A stretch of DNA of 64,000 bases from Solwaraspora sp. WMMD791 (lineage in GTDB: Bacteria > Actinomycetota > Actinomycetes > Mycobacteriales > Micromonosporaceae). Both the position numbers and the translations under genes were made by a program. The notes beneath the pieces are model-generated. The model was not told where the DNA came from and made no database searches. It saw only the letters and a program-made list of their open reading frames with translations. The DNA lies in NCBI RefSeq assembly GCF_029581195.1, contig NZ_CP120737.1, positions 1,364,001 to 1,428,000 on the forward strand, given 5' to 3'. Below are positions 34,733 to 43,312 of the stretch, one piece after another (the stretch's first letter is position 1; each line of letters starts with the position of its first letter).

Positions 34733-36652
34733 ATGCACGACGACATCACCCCTCCGGACCCGCTGCACCGACTCGAGTCGGACGACATCAGCGTGAACCA
34801 CTCCGGCAATCGCCTCTTCCACGACGTCCTCACCACCCGGCTCGCTCGCCGCAGCGCACTGGCCGGCGGTATGCTCGCGGCCGCCGGATTCCTGGGCGCA
34901 GGCACGGCCGGTACTGCGACGGCAGCCACCGTCGGGGTCCGACACCGCCGACAGCTGCTGGGTTTCCAGGCGGTCGGGATCAGCTCCGCGGACACCATCG
35001 TCGTCGCCGACGGCTACACTGCGCAGGTTCTCATCCCCTGGGGTACGCCGATCCGTTCGGCAGGGCCCGCCTGGCGTCGGGACGCCTCCAACACCGCCGC
35101 CGAGCAGGCTGAGCAGATCGGCATGAGCCACGACGGCATGCACTTCTTCCCGCTGGGCCCCGACCGAGGCCTGCTGGTGCTCAATCACGAGTACACCGAC
35201 CAGGTTCTGCTGTTCACCGACGGGGACGCGGTGATGACCCCGGAGAAGGTCGCCAAGTCGCTCGCGGCACACGGAGTCAGCGTCGTGGAGGTGGCACTGC
35301 GTCGGGGACAATGGCACCTGGTGGACTCCCGGTTCAACCGGCGGATCACCGGAGCGACCCCGGTTCGGTTCGCTGGCCCTGTCGCCGGTGACCACCCGTC
35401 CTTGCGCACGGGTGAACCGGCGCGTGGGACGCTGAACAACTGCTCATCCGGCGCCACCCCTTGGGGCACTTACCTGACCTGCGAGGAGAACTGGAACGAG
35501 TACTTCGCCACCGACGACCCGAACTGGCAGCCCAACCCCCAGCAGACCCGCTACGGGGTGACCCGGCAAGGCTACGGGTACCGATGGCACCACGGGGATC
35601 CGCGGTTCGACCTCGCGGCGACCCCGAACGAGGCCAACCGGTTCGGCTGGGTGGTGGAGATAGACCCACGCGACCCCACCGGCACACCGGTGAAGCGCAC
35701 GGCGCTGGGACGGATCAAGCACGAGACTGCCACGGTGACCGAATCCCGGGGGCGGGTGGTCGTGTACACCGGCGACGACCAGGTCGGTGAGTACATCTAC
35801 AAGTTCGTCAGCTCCGGCCGGTGGCGGGTCATGCGCAAGACCGGCCGGCACCCGCTGGACCACGGCACCCTCTACGTCGCCCGGTTCGACGACGACGGCA
35901 CCGGCCGCTGGCTGGCCCTCACCCACGGCACCGGTCCGCTGACCTCGGCCAACGGTTGGCGCGACCAGGCTGATGTGATGCTTCGGACCCGGCAGGCCGC
36001 CGACGCGGTCGGAGCAACCCCGATGGACCGGCCGGAGTGGATCGCCGTCCACCCGCGCACCGGCGAGGTGTACGTCACGTTGAGCAATGGACCGGGCTTT
36101 GCAAACGCCGCCAACCCACGACAGCCCAACCCGTTCGGCCACATCGTCCGATGGCGGGAACGGCACGGTGACGCCACCGCCACCACCTTCGAGTGGGACA
36201 TCTTCCTGCTGGCAGGCGACCCCGACTTCGACCCGAGCGTGCGCCTCGGCGCCGAGGGGAAGTTCGGGTCACCGGACGGCCTCGCCTTCGATCGGGACGG
36301 ACGGCTGTGGATCCAAAGCGACATCTCCAACTCGTCCCTGAACAATCCGCAGACGTACTACGTCAATCTGGGCAACAACGCGTTGTTGGCAGCCGACCCG
36401 GTCACCGGGGAGGTCCGACGCTTCGCGGTCGGCCCGCGCGGTTGTGAGCTGTCCGGAATCACCTTCACCCCGGACCACCGGACCATGTTCATCAACGTTC
36501 AGCACCCGGGCGAGGCGGTGGCCACCATGCCCCGGCCCACCCCGGAGAACCCCCAGACGGTCAGTAGCTGGCCCGACGCCGACCCCGGCGGACGCCCCCG
36601 CTCGGCGACCCTGGTGATTCGCCGTCGCGACGGAGGGGTGATCGGACGCTGA
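34733..36652 (+). CDS. PhoX-family phosphatase with Tat signal
   Basis: The 639-residue protein begins with a short acidic leader and a Tat signal (TTRLARRSALAGGMLAAAGF, about residues 35-54). The body matches PhoX/DUF839 enzymes: MSHDGMHFFPL, LNHEYTDQ, CEENWNEYF, KHETATV and GRLWIQSDISN. These calcium/iron phosphatases cleave phosphate esters outside the cytoplasmic membrane. It follows the ALDH gene and shares the cluster with an APH-type kinase, so it may remove a protective phosphate from the exported product. The GGAGG site is 5 bases before ATG. Confidence 0.85.
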   Translation: MHDDITPPDPLHRLESDDISVNHSGNRLFHDVLTTRLARRSALAGGMLAAAGFLGAGTAGTATAATVGVRHRRQLLGFQAVGISSADTIVVADGYTAQVLIPWGTPIRSAGPAWRRDASNTAAEQAEQIGMSHDGMHFFPLGPDRGLLVLNHEYTDQVLLFTDGDAVMTPEKVAKSLAAHGVSVVEVALRRGQWHLVDSRFNRRITGATPVRFAGPVAGDHPSLRTGEPARGTLNNCSSGATPWGTYLTCEENWNEYFATDDPNWQPNPQQTRYGVTRQGYGYRWHHGDPRFDLAATPNEANRFGWVVEIDPRDPTGTPVKRTALGRIKHETATVTESRGRVVVYTGDDQVGEYIYKFVSSGRWRVMRKTGRHPLDHGTLYVARFDDDGTGRWLALTHGTGPLTSANGWRDQADVMLRTRQAADAVGATPMDRPEWIAVHPRTGEVYVTLSNGPGFANAANPRQPNPFGHIVRWRERHGDATATTFEWDIFLLAGDPDFDPSVRLGAEGKFGSPDGLAFDRDGRLWIQSDISNSSLNNPQTYYVNLGNNALLAADPVTGEVRRFAVGPRGCELSGITFTPDHRTMFINVQHPGEAVATMPRPTPENPQTVSSWPDADPGGRPRSATLVIRRRDGGVIGR

Positions 36653-36681
36653 GCGCACCGGACGCTGAGGCACCGGACGGC

Positions 36682-36706
36682 GGGCCGGCGAGCGCCTCGC
36701 CGGCCC
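36682..36706. terminator. Hairpin between convergent PhoX and ATP-grasp genes
   Basis: An 11-base perfect inverted repeat (36682-36692 and 36696-36706) with a 3-base loop lies between the two stop codons. It is very GC-rich and has no T-run. Confidence 0.55.
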
Positions 36707-36734
36707 ACCACGGGACCGGTCCACCCGCCGTCGG

Positions 36735-38093
36735 TCACCGCCCCGGCTGGACGGCGGCGGTAGCCGGTCGGTGAGCCCGACGACGGCGCCCGACGGCTGC
36801 GGCCAGTTCCCGGCCAGTCTCCTCGACGACCCGCTGCGCCTGCTCCGGGTCGTCCCCAGGGGCCATCAGGGAGAGCACCGGCTGCCGGTTGACCAGCCCA
36901 CGGACCGACGTCGGATACACTCGCACGCCGGTTGCCCAGAGCCGCTCGAACACCGGCCGCAGATCATCGAGGTAGGACAGCGGTCCTCGCGTCCCGAGGC
37001 TGACCGCGTCGTGCGAGAAGATCACCTGGTCGGTGGCGCCCGGGCGGCGCAACATGGCGATCGCCGGCATCGCACCGCTGCGTCGGGCGTTGATCTCGGT
37101 CACGAAGTAGGTGCCGTCGTCGGCGAGGACGAAGTCCACGCACATCCAGCCGCGGAAACCGCGGGCGTGTGCGGCGTCTCCGATGCTACGGCCGATCCTG
37201 ATCATCCGGTCCGTCTCGGCCGAGGGCATCGAGCCGGGTCCGACGTGCACGCCCCGGACCCGGGAGACGTCGACCGCCATCACTGTGGGCACGATCCGCC
37301 GGACTCCCTCGTCACCGATCCGCAGATCCACCGCTGGGCAGCCCATCCCCGGCCGGTGTGCCACGAACTGCTGAACCAGGAGCGGAAAGGTGCGCAGGAA
37401 GGGATCCCGTTCCAGAGCAGTCCACAGCGTCGCGATGCCCGCCGCGTCGCGGTTCAACACCACCGAGCCGTCACCGCCCACGCCGTACGGGCTACGCACG
37501 ATGACCCGCTCGTGCAGGTTCAACAGGTGCTCGGCCGCACCCCGCAACTCGGCGCTGTCGACCACCAGCATGCCCGGCGGTACCCGCACCCCCGGCACCT
37601 CGCGGGCGAGGTCGAGACAGCTCAGCTTCGAATCGAGCTGTCGGCTCACCCAGTACTCCCGCTCCGGCACTCCGTCGAGGCCCACCGCCAGACCCCAGCC
37701 GCGTAGCGCCGCCGCGAGCAGAAAGACCTCGGGAGTCGCTCCCCAGGTGACCAGCCGGACATCGTCGTGGCCCTGTAGCAGCGCGCGGAGCCGAGCCAGC
37801 GCGGCGCCATCGCCGAGCAGGTCCCTCACCACCATCCCAGTCACCACGGCTGGTGAGACGACCGGCGGCACGTCCTCGTCCAGCAGTCGGTGCACGTCGG
37901 TGAACCAGTGCGGATCGTAGCCAGCCGGCAGCACCAGCACCCGCCGACGGCTGCTCCAGTAGACCGCGTAGTCGCCGAGGTGTCCCGCCAGGCGCGTGAC
38001 GACGTCGGTGACAGCTGGCCCCAGTGGCACCGTGGGATTTCGGGTGTTGAACTCGGCCACGTTGGGCACGACGACGTCGATCGGCTCTGCCAT
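36735..38093 (-). CDS. ATP-grasp amino acid ligase (pre-ATP-grasp), paralogue of 52682
   Basis: The 452-residue protein opens with IDVVVPNVAEFNTRNPTV and LVTWGATPEVFLL (pre-ATP-grasp). ATP-grasp parts are SRQLDSKLSCLDLA, the lysine-equivalent strand RVIVRSPYGVGGDGSVVLN, QQFVAHRPGMGCPAVDLR and the metal site YFVTEINARRSGAMPA. It is close to the protein at 52682 across its full length. Likely role: joining an amino acid to an ACP or to the amine of a growing chain. ATG follows GGGAGGGTCCGC. It forms an operon with the amidase (14-base gap). Confidence 0.72.
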   Translation of the reverse strand: MAEPIDVVVPNVAEFNTRNPTVPLGPAVTDVVTRLAGHLGDYAVYWSSRRRVLVLPAGYDPHWFTDVHRLLDEDVPPVVSPAVVTGMVVRDLLGDGAALARLRALLQGHDDVRLVTWGATPEVFLLAAALRGWGLAVGLDGVPEREYWVSRQLDSKLSCLDLAREVPGVRVPPGMLVVDSAELRGAAEHLLNLHERVIVRSPYGVGGDGSVVLNRDAAGIATLWTALERDPFLRTFPLLVQQFVAHRPGMGCPAVDLRIGDEGVRRIVPTVMAVDVSRVRGVHVGPGSMPSAETDRMIRIGRSIGDAAHARGFRGWMCVDFVLADDGTYFVTEINARRSGAMPAIAMLRRPGATDQVIFSHDAVSLGTRGPLSYLDDLRPVFERLWATGVRVYPTSVRGLVNRQPVLSLMAPGDDPEQAQRVVEETGRELAAAVGRRRRAHRPATAAVQPGR

Positions 38094-38107
38094 GCGGACC
38101 CTCCCGG

Positions 38108-39586
38108 TCAGATCTGCCGCACTGGCAGGTCGTCGGCGGCCACCGCCGTCAGATCGGGATGGCCGATGGGCGGCAGGACCTCGGCGAGCCGGCGGGCCAC
38201 CGCCAGGGTCGTCCGGTCCTGAAGGTAGTCACCGGCCACCGCGACGCCGATCGGCAGGCCACGTGAGTCACGGCGAACGGGCAACACGGTCGACGGCAGG
38301 TAGCTCACCCCGGTCAGGCCCGCCCACACGATCTGGTCCCAGTAGGGACGGGGGACACCGTCGACGGTGACGGTACGGTCCCGCAACGGCCGATGATCGT
38401 GCCGCGTGGCGAGGTTCGGCGCAACCGGCAGCAGGATCGCGTCGTAGCTGGCAAAGAACTGCCGCCAGCGGAGCCGGAGACGATTGCGCTGCTCGTCGGC
38501 CTCCACCCAGTCGCGGTAGCTCTGGGCCACGTGCTCCCCGCCCAGTACCGCGTTGGGCGGGCGCCGTCCTGCGGCGATCTCGCCGATCTCCTCGGCGGTG
38601 TGTTCCGGCATCGCCACCGACGCCAGCAGCCGCCGGAAGACCCCGTCGCTTCCGGCGAGTCGAACCCCGGAGGGACGGGCCTCCTCGACCACGACGCCGC
38701 TGTCGGCGAGCCGGTCGGCAGCGTCACGTAGGGCAGCCAGGACCTCGGCGTCCACCGGACAGTACGGGTCGTCGAACCAGGTCGCCACCCGACGTACCGA
38801 GCGCGGCGGCGGCAAGGTCAGGTGCCAGGCCGGCGCGTCCAAGGGGTGCGCCACGGCGATCGCCGTCAGGACCGTTTCCAGGTCGTCCACCGTGCGGGCG
38901 ATCGGGCCGACCACGGCGATGTCAGCCTCACGCGGTTTGAACGGATAGGGCGGCACGTGACCGATCATCGGCACCGCACGGTAGCTGGTCTTGTGGCCGA
39001 GTACACCGCAGGCGCCGGCCGGCACCCGGATCGAGCCGGCCACGTCGGAACCGAGCTCGATCGGGGTAAATCCGGCCGCGACAGCGCCGGCCGCACCACC
39101 GGAGGATCCACTGGTCGTGTACTCCTGATTCCAGGGATTGCAGGCCACGCCGAACAGCTCGTTGTAGGACTGCAGGTCGCCCGAGCCCGACGGCACGTTG
39201 GTCTTGCCGAAGACGACGACCCCGGCAGCGCGCAGCGCGGCCACCGCCGTGGCGTCCTCGCGGGGCTGGTAGGTACGCAGCTGGGTCAGGCCACCGGTGG
39301 TACGGAGTCCAGCCGTGGCGAAACAGTCCTTGATCGTCATGGCCACACCGTGCAGCGGCCCCCACCGTTCGCCCCGAACAGTCGCCTCGTCGGCCTGCCG
39401 GGCACGTTCGCGGGCCCGCTCGTCGATGGTGACGACCAGTCCCAGCCTGGCATTGTGCTCCTCGATCCGGGCGAGCTGGGCGTCGAGGTACTCCCGCGCC
39501 GAGATCCGCCGGGCCGCGATCGCGTCGGCGACCTGCCGCGCCGACCACCAGCACGGATCCGGGCCGGCATCTCCCGATTCGGACAC
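38108..39586 (-). CDS. Amidase-signature hydrolase
   Basis: The 492-residue protein has the Ser-cisSer-Lys triad: Lys in MTIKDCFATAG, and the serines in EYTTSGSSGGAAGAVAAG and GSDVAGSIRVPA. The family hydrolyses amides and esters or transfers acyl groups. With the ATP-grasp ligase behind it, it could remove a protecting aminoacyl group (as BtrG does by a different fold) or act in amide exchange; this is inference. I chose GTG at 39586 because a GAGGTGGTGAGC stretch precedes it; GTGs at 39592, 39595 and 39616 are alternatives. Confidence 0.83.
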   Translation of the reverse strand: MSESGDAGPDPCWWSARQVADAIAARRISAREYLDAQLARIEEHNARLGLVVTIDERARERARQADEATVRGERWGPLHGVAMTIKDCFATAGLRTTGGLTQLRTYQPREDATAVAALRAAGVVVFGKTNVPSGSGDLQSYNELFGVACNPWNQEYTTSGSSGGAAGAVAAGFTPIELGSDVAGSIRVPAGACGVLGHKTSYRAVPMIGHVPPYPFKPREADIAVVGPIARTVDDLETVLTAIAVAHPLDAPAWHLTLPPPRSVRRVATWFDDPYCPVDAEVLAALRDAADRLADSGVVVEEARPSGVRLAGSDGVFRRLLASVAMPEHTAEEIGEIAAGRRPPNAVLGGEHVAQSYRDWVEADEQRNRLRLRWRQFFASYDAILLPVAPNLATRHDHRPLRDRTVTVDGVPRPYWDQIVWAGLTGVSYLPSTVLPVRRDSRGLPIGVAVAGDYLQDRTTLAVARRLAEVLPPIGHPDLTAVAADDLPVRQI

Positions 39587-39896
39587 GCTCACCACCTCGC
39601 TTCGTCGACCGGCCACCGCCCACCCAGTCTCGCGACCGTGGCGGGCCGGCGTACCCCTCTCTTAAGCCCTAGACCGGCCATGGCCGGTCGGGCCCGGCCG
39701 GTGGCCGACCGGCCGGCTGTCGGGCCATGGCAGGTCCGCCGGTCATCGATGCCGCGCCGGCCGGCCGCCCTTCGCGGCAGGGCGTAGCGGCGGCCGTCTG
39801 TGGTTGGTTCGAGGTGAGCCGACTGGCCCAGGATCGCAGCGACCCCAACAGCTGCCGGCACGGTGACCGTTCCGGCCCAGTCGCGAAGGTGCGCCG
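39587..39896. promoter_or_regulatory. Divergent intergenic region with an 18-base perfect palindrome
   Basis: This 310-base region separates the amidase and alcohol dehydrogenase genes. It holds a perfect palindrome at 39672-39689 (GACCGGCCATGGCCGGTC) and further CCGG/GGCC-rich half-sites to about 39770. The palindrome may be a repressor operator; chance is higher than usual in such GC-rich sequence. No clear promoter boxes are seen. Confidence 0.4.
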
Positions 39897-41003
39897 ATGA
39901 CGATGCCAGGAACCCAGACGGCGGATCCCGAAGCCGGCGACAGGCCGACCATGCGGGCGGTCGTCTACCATGGGCCGGGATCGGTACGCGTCGACGAGGT
40001 GGAACTCCCTCGGATACAACATCCGCGGGACGTGATCGTCCGGGTGACCCGTTCCTCAGTCTGCGGCACCGACCTGCACCCCTATCGAGGGGAGCTGCCG
40101 GGATTCGCGCCAGGCACGGTGCTCGGCCACGAGTTCGCCGGCACCGTGCACGCGGCGGGGCCGGAGGTCCAGTTCGCCATCGGCACGAGGGTCTTCGCCT
40201 CCGACGTCGTCGCCTGCGGACGCTGTGAGACCTGTGCGCTCGGCCGGCACTACCAGTGCCCGGTGGCGACCTTGTTCGGCAGCGACGACCTGGTCGGGGC
40301 GCCGCTGCCCGGCGGTCAGGCCGAGTTCGTCCGGGTGCCCTTTGCCGACGTGGTGCTCGCCGCCACCCCCGATGACGTCACCGACGAGCAGGCGCTCTTC
40401 GTCGGAGACGTGCTGACGACCGGGCTCGCGGCGGTGCACGGCGCGGAGGTGACGCCCGGCGACCTGGTCGCGGTGGTGGGCGGGGGTCCGCTCGGGCTGC
40501 TCGCCGGACTCTGTGCGGTGACCGCTGGCGCCGGGCGGGTCGTGGTGGCTGACCCGACGCCGGCCCGCCGCGACCGGGCGGTCGACCTCGGCTTCATCGC
40601 CGTCACACCGGATCAGCTCGACGAGGCAGTTCGACAGGGCGGTGCCCGCGGCGCGGACGCGGTGATCGAAGCGGTGGGCAGCGACGCGGCGCTCGCCTGT
40701 GCGGTCCGGACAGCCGCCCCGCACGCCACGGTCTGCGCGGTGGGGGCACACCACTCCACCGCGATGCCCTTTCCCGCCGGGCTCGCCTTCGCCCGCGAAT
40801 TGACGGTGCGCTTCGCCGTCGGCGACCCGATCCGCATGCGGGATCCGGTGCTGGCCCTGATTCGCTCCGGCCGCCTCGACCCGAGCCGGATCGTCACGCA
40901 CCGGCTACCGTTGGCGGCGGCCACATCGGCCTACCAGTTGTTCGACCGGCAGGAGGCGATCAAGGTGGTGTTGCACGCCGACGACCCGGTCCTGGCGACC
41001 TGA
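39897..41003 (+). CDS. Zinc-dependent alcohol dehydrogenase (MDR family)
   Basis: The 368-residue protein has the catalytic zinc ligands in SSVCGTDLHPYRG and VLGHEFAGTV. Four structural-zinc cysteines lie in VACGRCETCALGRHYQC. The NAD motif is AVVGGGPLGLLAGLCAV. It oxidises an alcohol or polyol, for example at a sugar or cyclitol carbon before amination. ATG at 39897 follows AAGGTGCG; ATG at 39951 (MRAVVYHGPG) is also plausible and nearer the usual family start. Confidence 0.88.
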   Translation: MTMPGTQTADPEAGDRPTMRAVVYHGPGSVRVDEVELPRIQHPRDVIVRVTRSSVCGTDLHPYRGELPGFAPGTVLGHEFAGTVHAAGPEVQFAIGTRVFASDVVACGRCETCALGRHYQCPVATLFGSDDLVGAPLPGGQAEFVRVPFADVVLAATPDDVTDEQALFVGDVLTTGLAAVHGAEVTPGDLVAVVGGGPLGLLAGLCAVTAGAGRVVVADPTPARRDRAVDLGFIAVTPDQLDEAVRQGGARGADAVIEAVGSDAALACAVRTAAPHATVCAVGAHHSTAMPFPAGLAFARELTVRFAVGDPIRMRDPVLALIRSGRLDPSRIVTHRLPLAAATSAYQLFDRQEAIKVVLHADDPVLAT

Positions 41004-41070
41004 CCGTCCACCCGCCGGCAGGCCGCGACACCAATCGGCAGGGACGGTCACCGGTCGACGGACACGCGAT

Positions 41071-41096
41071 CGCCCGCGCCCTGTCGGGCGCGGGCG
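41071..41096. terminator. Hairpin between convergent alcohol dehydrogenase and oxygenase genes
   Basis: An 11-base perfect inverted repeat (41071-41081 and 41086-41096) with a 4-base loop lies in the 114-base gap between the two stop codons. Confidence 0.65.
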
Positions 41097-41117
41097 TCGG
41101 CCGCCGTCAGGACCAGC

Positions 41118-41963
41118 TCAGACGCTGAGCGGAATGGGGGCGATCTCCCGTTCGGCAAGGAACTCCGGTCGCGGGTTGTCCACCGGCCGGGGCGCGTTGT
41201 GGACGCCGTTGTAGACCATCAGCAGCATTGCCCGGTCGAACGGTGAGAGATTCGGCGACGAGGCGTGCAGCACGTTGGGGTGGAACATCAACACGGAGCC
41301 CGCCGGCCCCTTGGGACTTACGAGTCCGCCCTGCTCAGCCAGCCTGCGGATGACGCTCCGGTCGACCTGGAACTTCTCGGTGGCGGTGAGGGTCGCCATC
41401 CAGTTCGGTCCGTCCTCGTAGCCGACCGGCATCCCATCCGTGTCCGTGCCGTCGAGCAGCCCGTACCGGTGAGAGCCCGGAATGAACGTGAGCGGGCCGT
41501 TGAACTCGTTGACCTCGTTGAGGAACACGGTGACGTTGACGAGATCGGCCCGGGCGATGCCGTCGCGGTCCCGCCAGTTGATGTAGTCCTGGTGCCACTC
41601 CCACTGGTCGCCGGCGAACGCGGCCTTGAGGTTGATCTTCGACTGGTGCACGTACACCTCGTCGTCGAGCAGCTGCCGGGCCGCGCCGGCCAGGTGCGCC
41701 GACCGGCTGACCCGGGCCACCACGGGGTCGGTGCGATGTGGCCCGTACACGGACCGCACGGTCACTGCGTCGCGCTCCAGCACCCGCTGCGGTCCCTGCT
41801 GAGCCAGGATCCCTGGGACGGCCGCGACCAGTTCGGCCAGCAAATCGGCGGGCAGATGGTCAGCCGGCAGCAACAGAAACCCGTCGCGATGGTAGTCCGC
41901 CACCATCTCAGCGGTCAGCGGCGCGGGCCCCGCACTGGGCCGCGCGGCGTCGATCCCGGTCAT
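41118..41963 (-). CDS. Phytanoyl-CoA dioxygenase-like Fe(II)/2-oxoglutarate oxygenase
   Basis: The 281-residue protein has the iron ligands HxD in GDQWEWHQDYINWRD and the distal His in LMFHPNVLHASSPN, followed by an Arg for 2-oxoglutarate (SPFDRAML). The PhyH family hydroxylates small molecules, including free amino acids, sugars and nucleosides. It is monocistronic and convergent with the alcohol dehydrogenase. A GAAGGGAG site precedes ATG at 41963. Substrate unknown; it may hydroxylate a tethered aminoacyl or sugar intermediate. Confidence 0.85.
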   Translation of the reverse strand: MTGIDAARPSAGPAPLTAEMVADYHRDGFLLLPADHLPADLLAELVAAVPGILAQQGPQRVLERDAVTVRSVYGPHRTDPVVARVSRSAHLAGAARQLLDDEVYVHQSKINLKAAFAGDQWEWHQDYINWRDRDGIARADLVNVTVFLNEVNEFNGPLTFIPGSHRYGLLDGTDTDGMPVGYEDGPNWMATLTATEKFQVDRSVIRRLAEQGGLVSPKGPAGSVLMFHPNVLHASSPNLSPFDRAMLLMVYNGVHNAPRPVDNPRPEFLAEREIAPIPLSV

Positions 41964-42238
41964 CGGCGCTCCCTTCTCGTGTGCGAGCGGAACCTCGCCG
42001 TCGTCCGACGTGGTCCGGGCTCGGAGCCCGTGACGCGACAGGCCCCGTACCGGCGCTAGTCAACCTCAGCCGTCACGGCCGGGTCTGCTCCTCTTTGCGA
42101 CCTGGTCTCCTGGGCAGGTCGACCGCGCGCGCCTCCTGCGCTTCCGCCCGGCGGCAGGCACACCGAAGGTGGAAACGTGACCTATCAGGGCCCGGCGTCC
42201 AGCGACGCATGAACGATCTCACCCGGAAGGTGGGCCAG

Positions 42239-43303
42239 ATGAGCAGCACCGCGTTACGCGCCGGCGACCTCCACGAGGTCAGGCTGACCCACGACGAGGC
42301 CGCCGGGATGCGCAGCTTGTGCCACGAGGCCGTCGAGGCCCTCGGCGACGCGGACCTGAGCACCCAGGCCGCCATGACCATGGTGGAACTGATCGGTTGC
42401 CGACTACCGCAACGGCTGATCGCGGCCCTGGTGACCTTCCGGTGCACCGGAAATCCGGGGGGCGCTCTGCTGGTGCACAACGTGCCGGTCGACGAACCGC
42501 TGCCGCCCACTCCGACCGACGGATACCTTGCCGACTGGCGTGCGGCCGGAATCGCGACGACCGCCCAGCTGATGATCATGTCACACCTGGGCCACGTCAT
42601 CGGGTACGCCGACGAGAAGCGCGGCCGGGTCGTGCAGGATGTCGCTCCGATCGCCGGCGCTGAACTGCAGCAGGAGAACAGCGGTTCGGCCTACCTGGAA
42701 CTGCACACCGAGAACGGCTTCCACCCGTTCAAGCCGGACCTGCTGAGTCTGCTCTGTCTCCGCAGTGACCACGAGCGCAGCGGTCGCACGTTGACCGGGT
42801 CGGTGGATCGGGTCTGGCCGCGGCTCAGCTCGACAGCCATCGCCGTATTGCGGCAGCCGCTGTTCCGGATCCGGTTCAGCAGTTCCTTCGCCCAACTCGG
42901 ATCCACCGGCTACTCCGAACCGGTGGCTGTGCTCTCCGGCCCGCCGGACGACCCCGACCTGACCGCCGACTTCCACGGGATGGAGCCGATCACCGACGAG
43001 GCTCGCAGGGCCCTCGACGAGTTGGAGGCCGCCCTGACCCCGTCGCTGAACTCGATCGTGCTCGGCACCGGAAGCATGCTGGTGGTCGACAACTGGCGCG
43101 CCGTCCACGGACGTACCGGGTTCACGGCCCGTCATGACGGCACCGACCGATGGCTGCGCCGGTGCTTCGCAGTGGCCGACCTGCGTCGTTCCCGTGGTGC
43201 CCGCACGGCCGGCGGACGGGTGCTCGCGCCGTTGACCACCATCCTGGCCGACCGCACGACGGCGCCACCGAGCAGTCACAGCCAGCCGGCCGTCTCGAGA
43301 TGA
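42239..43303 (+). CDS. Clavaminate synthase-like Fe(II)/2-oxoglutarate hydroxylase
   Basis: The 354-residue protein has the HxE iron motif in YLELHTENGFHPFKPDLLSL, the distal His in NWRAVHGRTGF and the 2-oxoglutarate Arg in RRCFAVADL. This is the VioC/OrfP/AsnO branch, which hydroxylates free amino acids such as arginine and asparagine at C3. I chose ATG at 42239, which follows GGAAGGTGGGCCAG, over ATG at 42209. The next gene is an argininosuccinate-synthase-like enzyme, which makes an arginine- or citrulline-type substrate attractive. Confidence 0.83.
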   Translation: MSSTALRAGDLHEVRLTHDEAAGMRSLCHEAVEALGDADLSTQAAMTMVELIGCRLPQRLIAALVTFRCTGNPGGALLVHNVPVDEPLPPTPTDGYLADWRAAGIATTAQLMIMSHLGHVIGYADEKRGRVVQDVAPIAGAELQQENSGSAYLELHTENGFHPFKPDLLSLLCLRSDHERSGRTLTGSVDRVWPRLSSTAIAVLRQPLFRIRFSSSFAQLGSTGYSEPVAVLSGPPDDPDLTADFHGMEPITDEARRALDELEAALTPSLNSIVLGTGSMLVVDNWRAVHGRTGFTARHDGTDRWLRRCFAVADLRRSRGARTAGGRVLAPLTTILADRTTAPPSSHSQPAVSR

Positions 43304-43312
43304 GGGTCCCCG

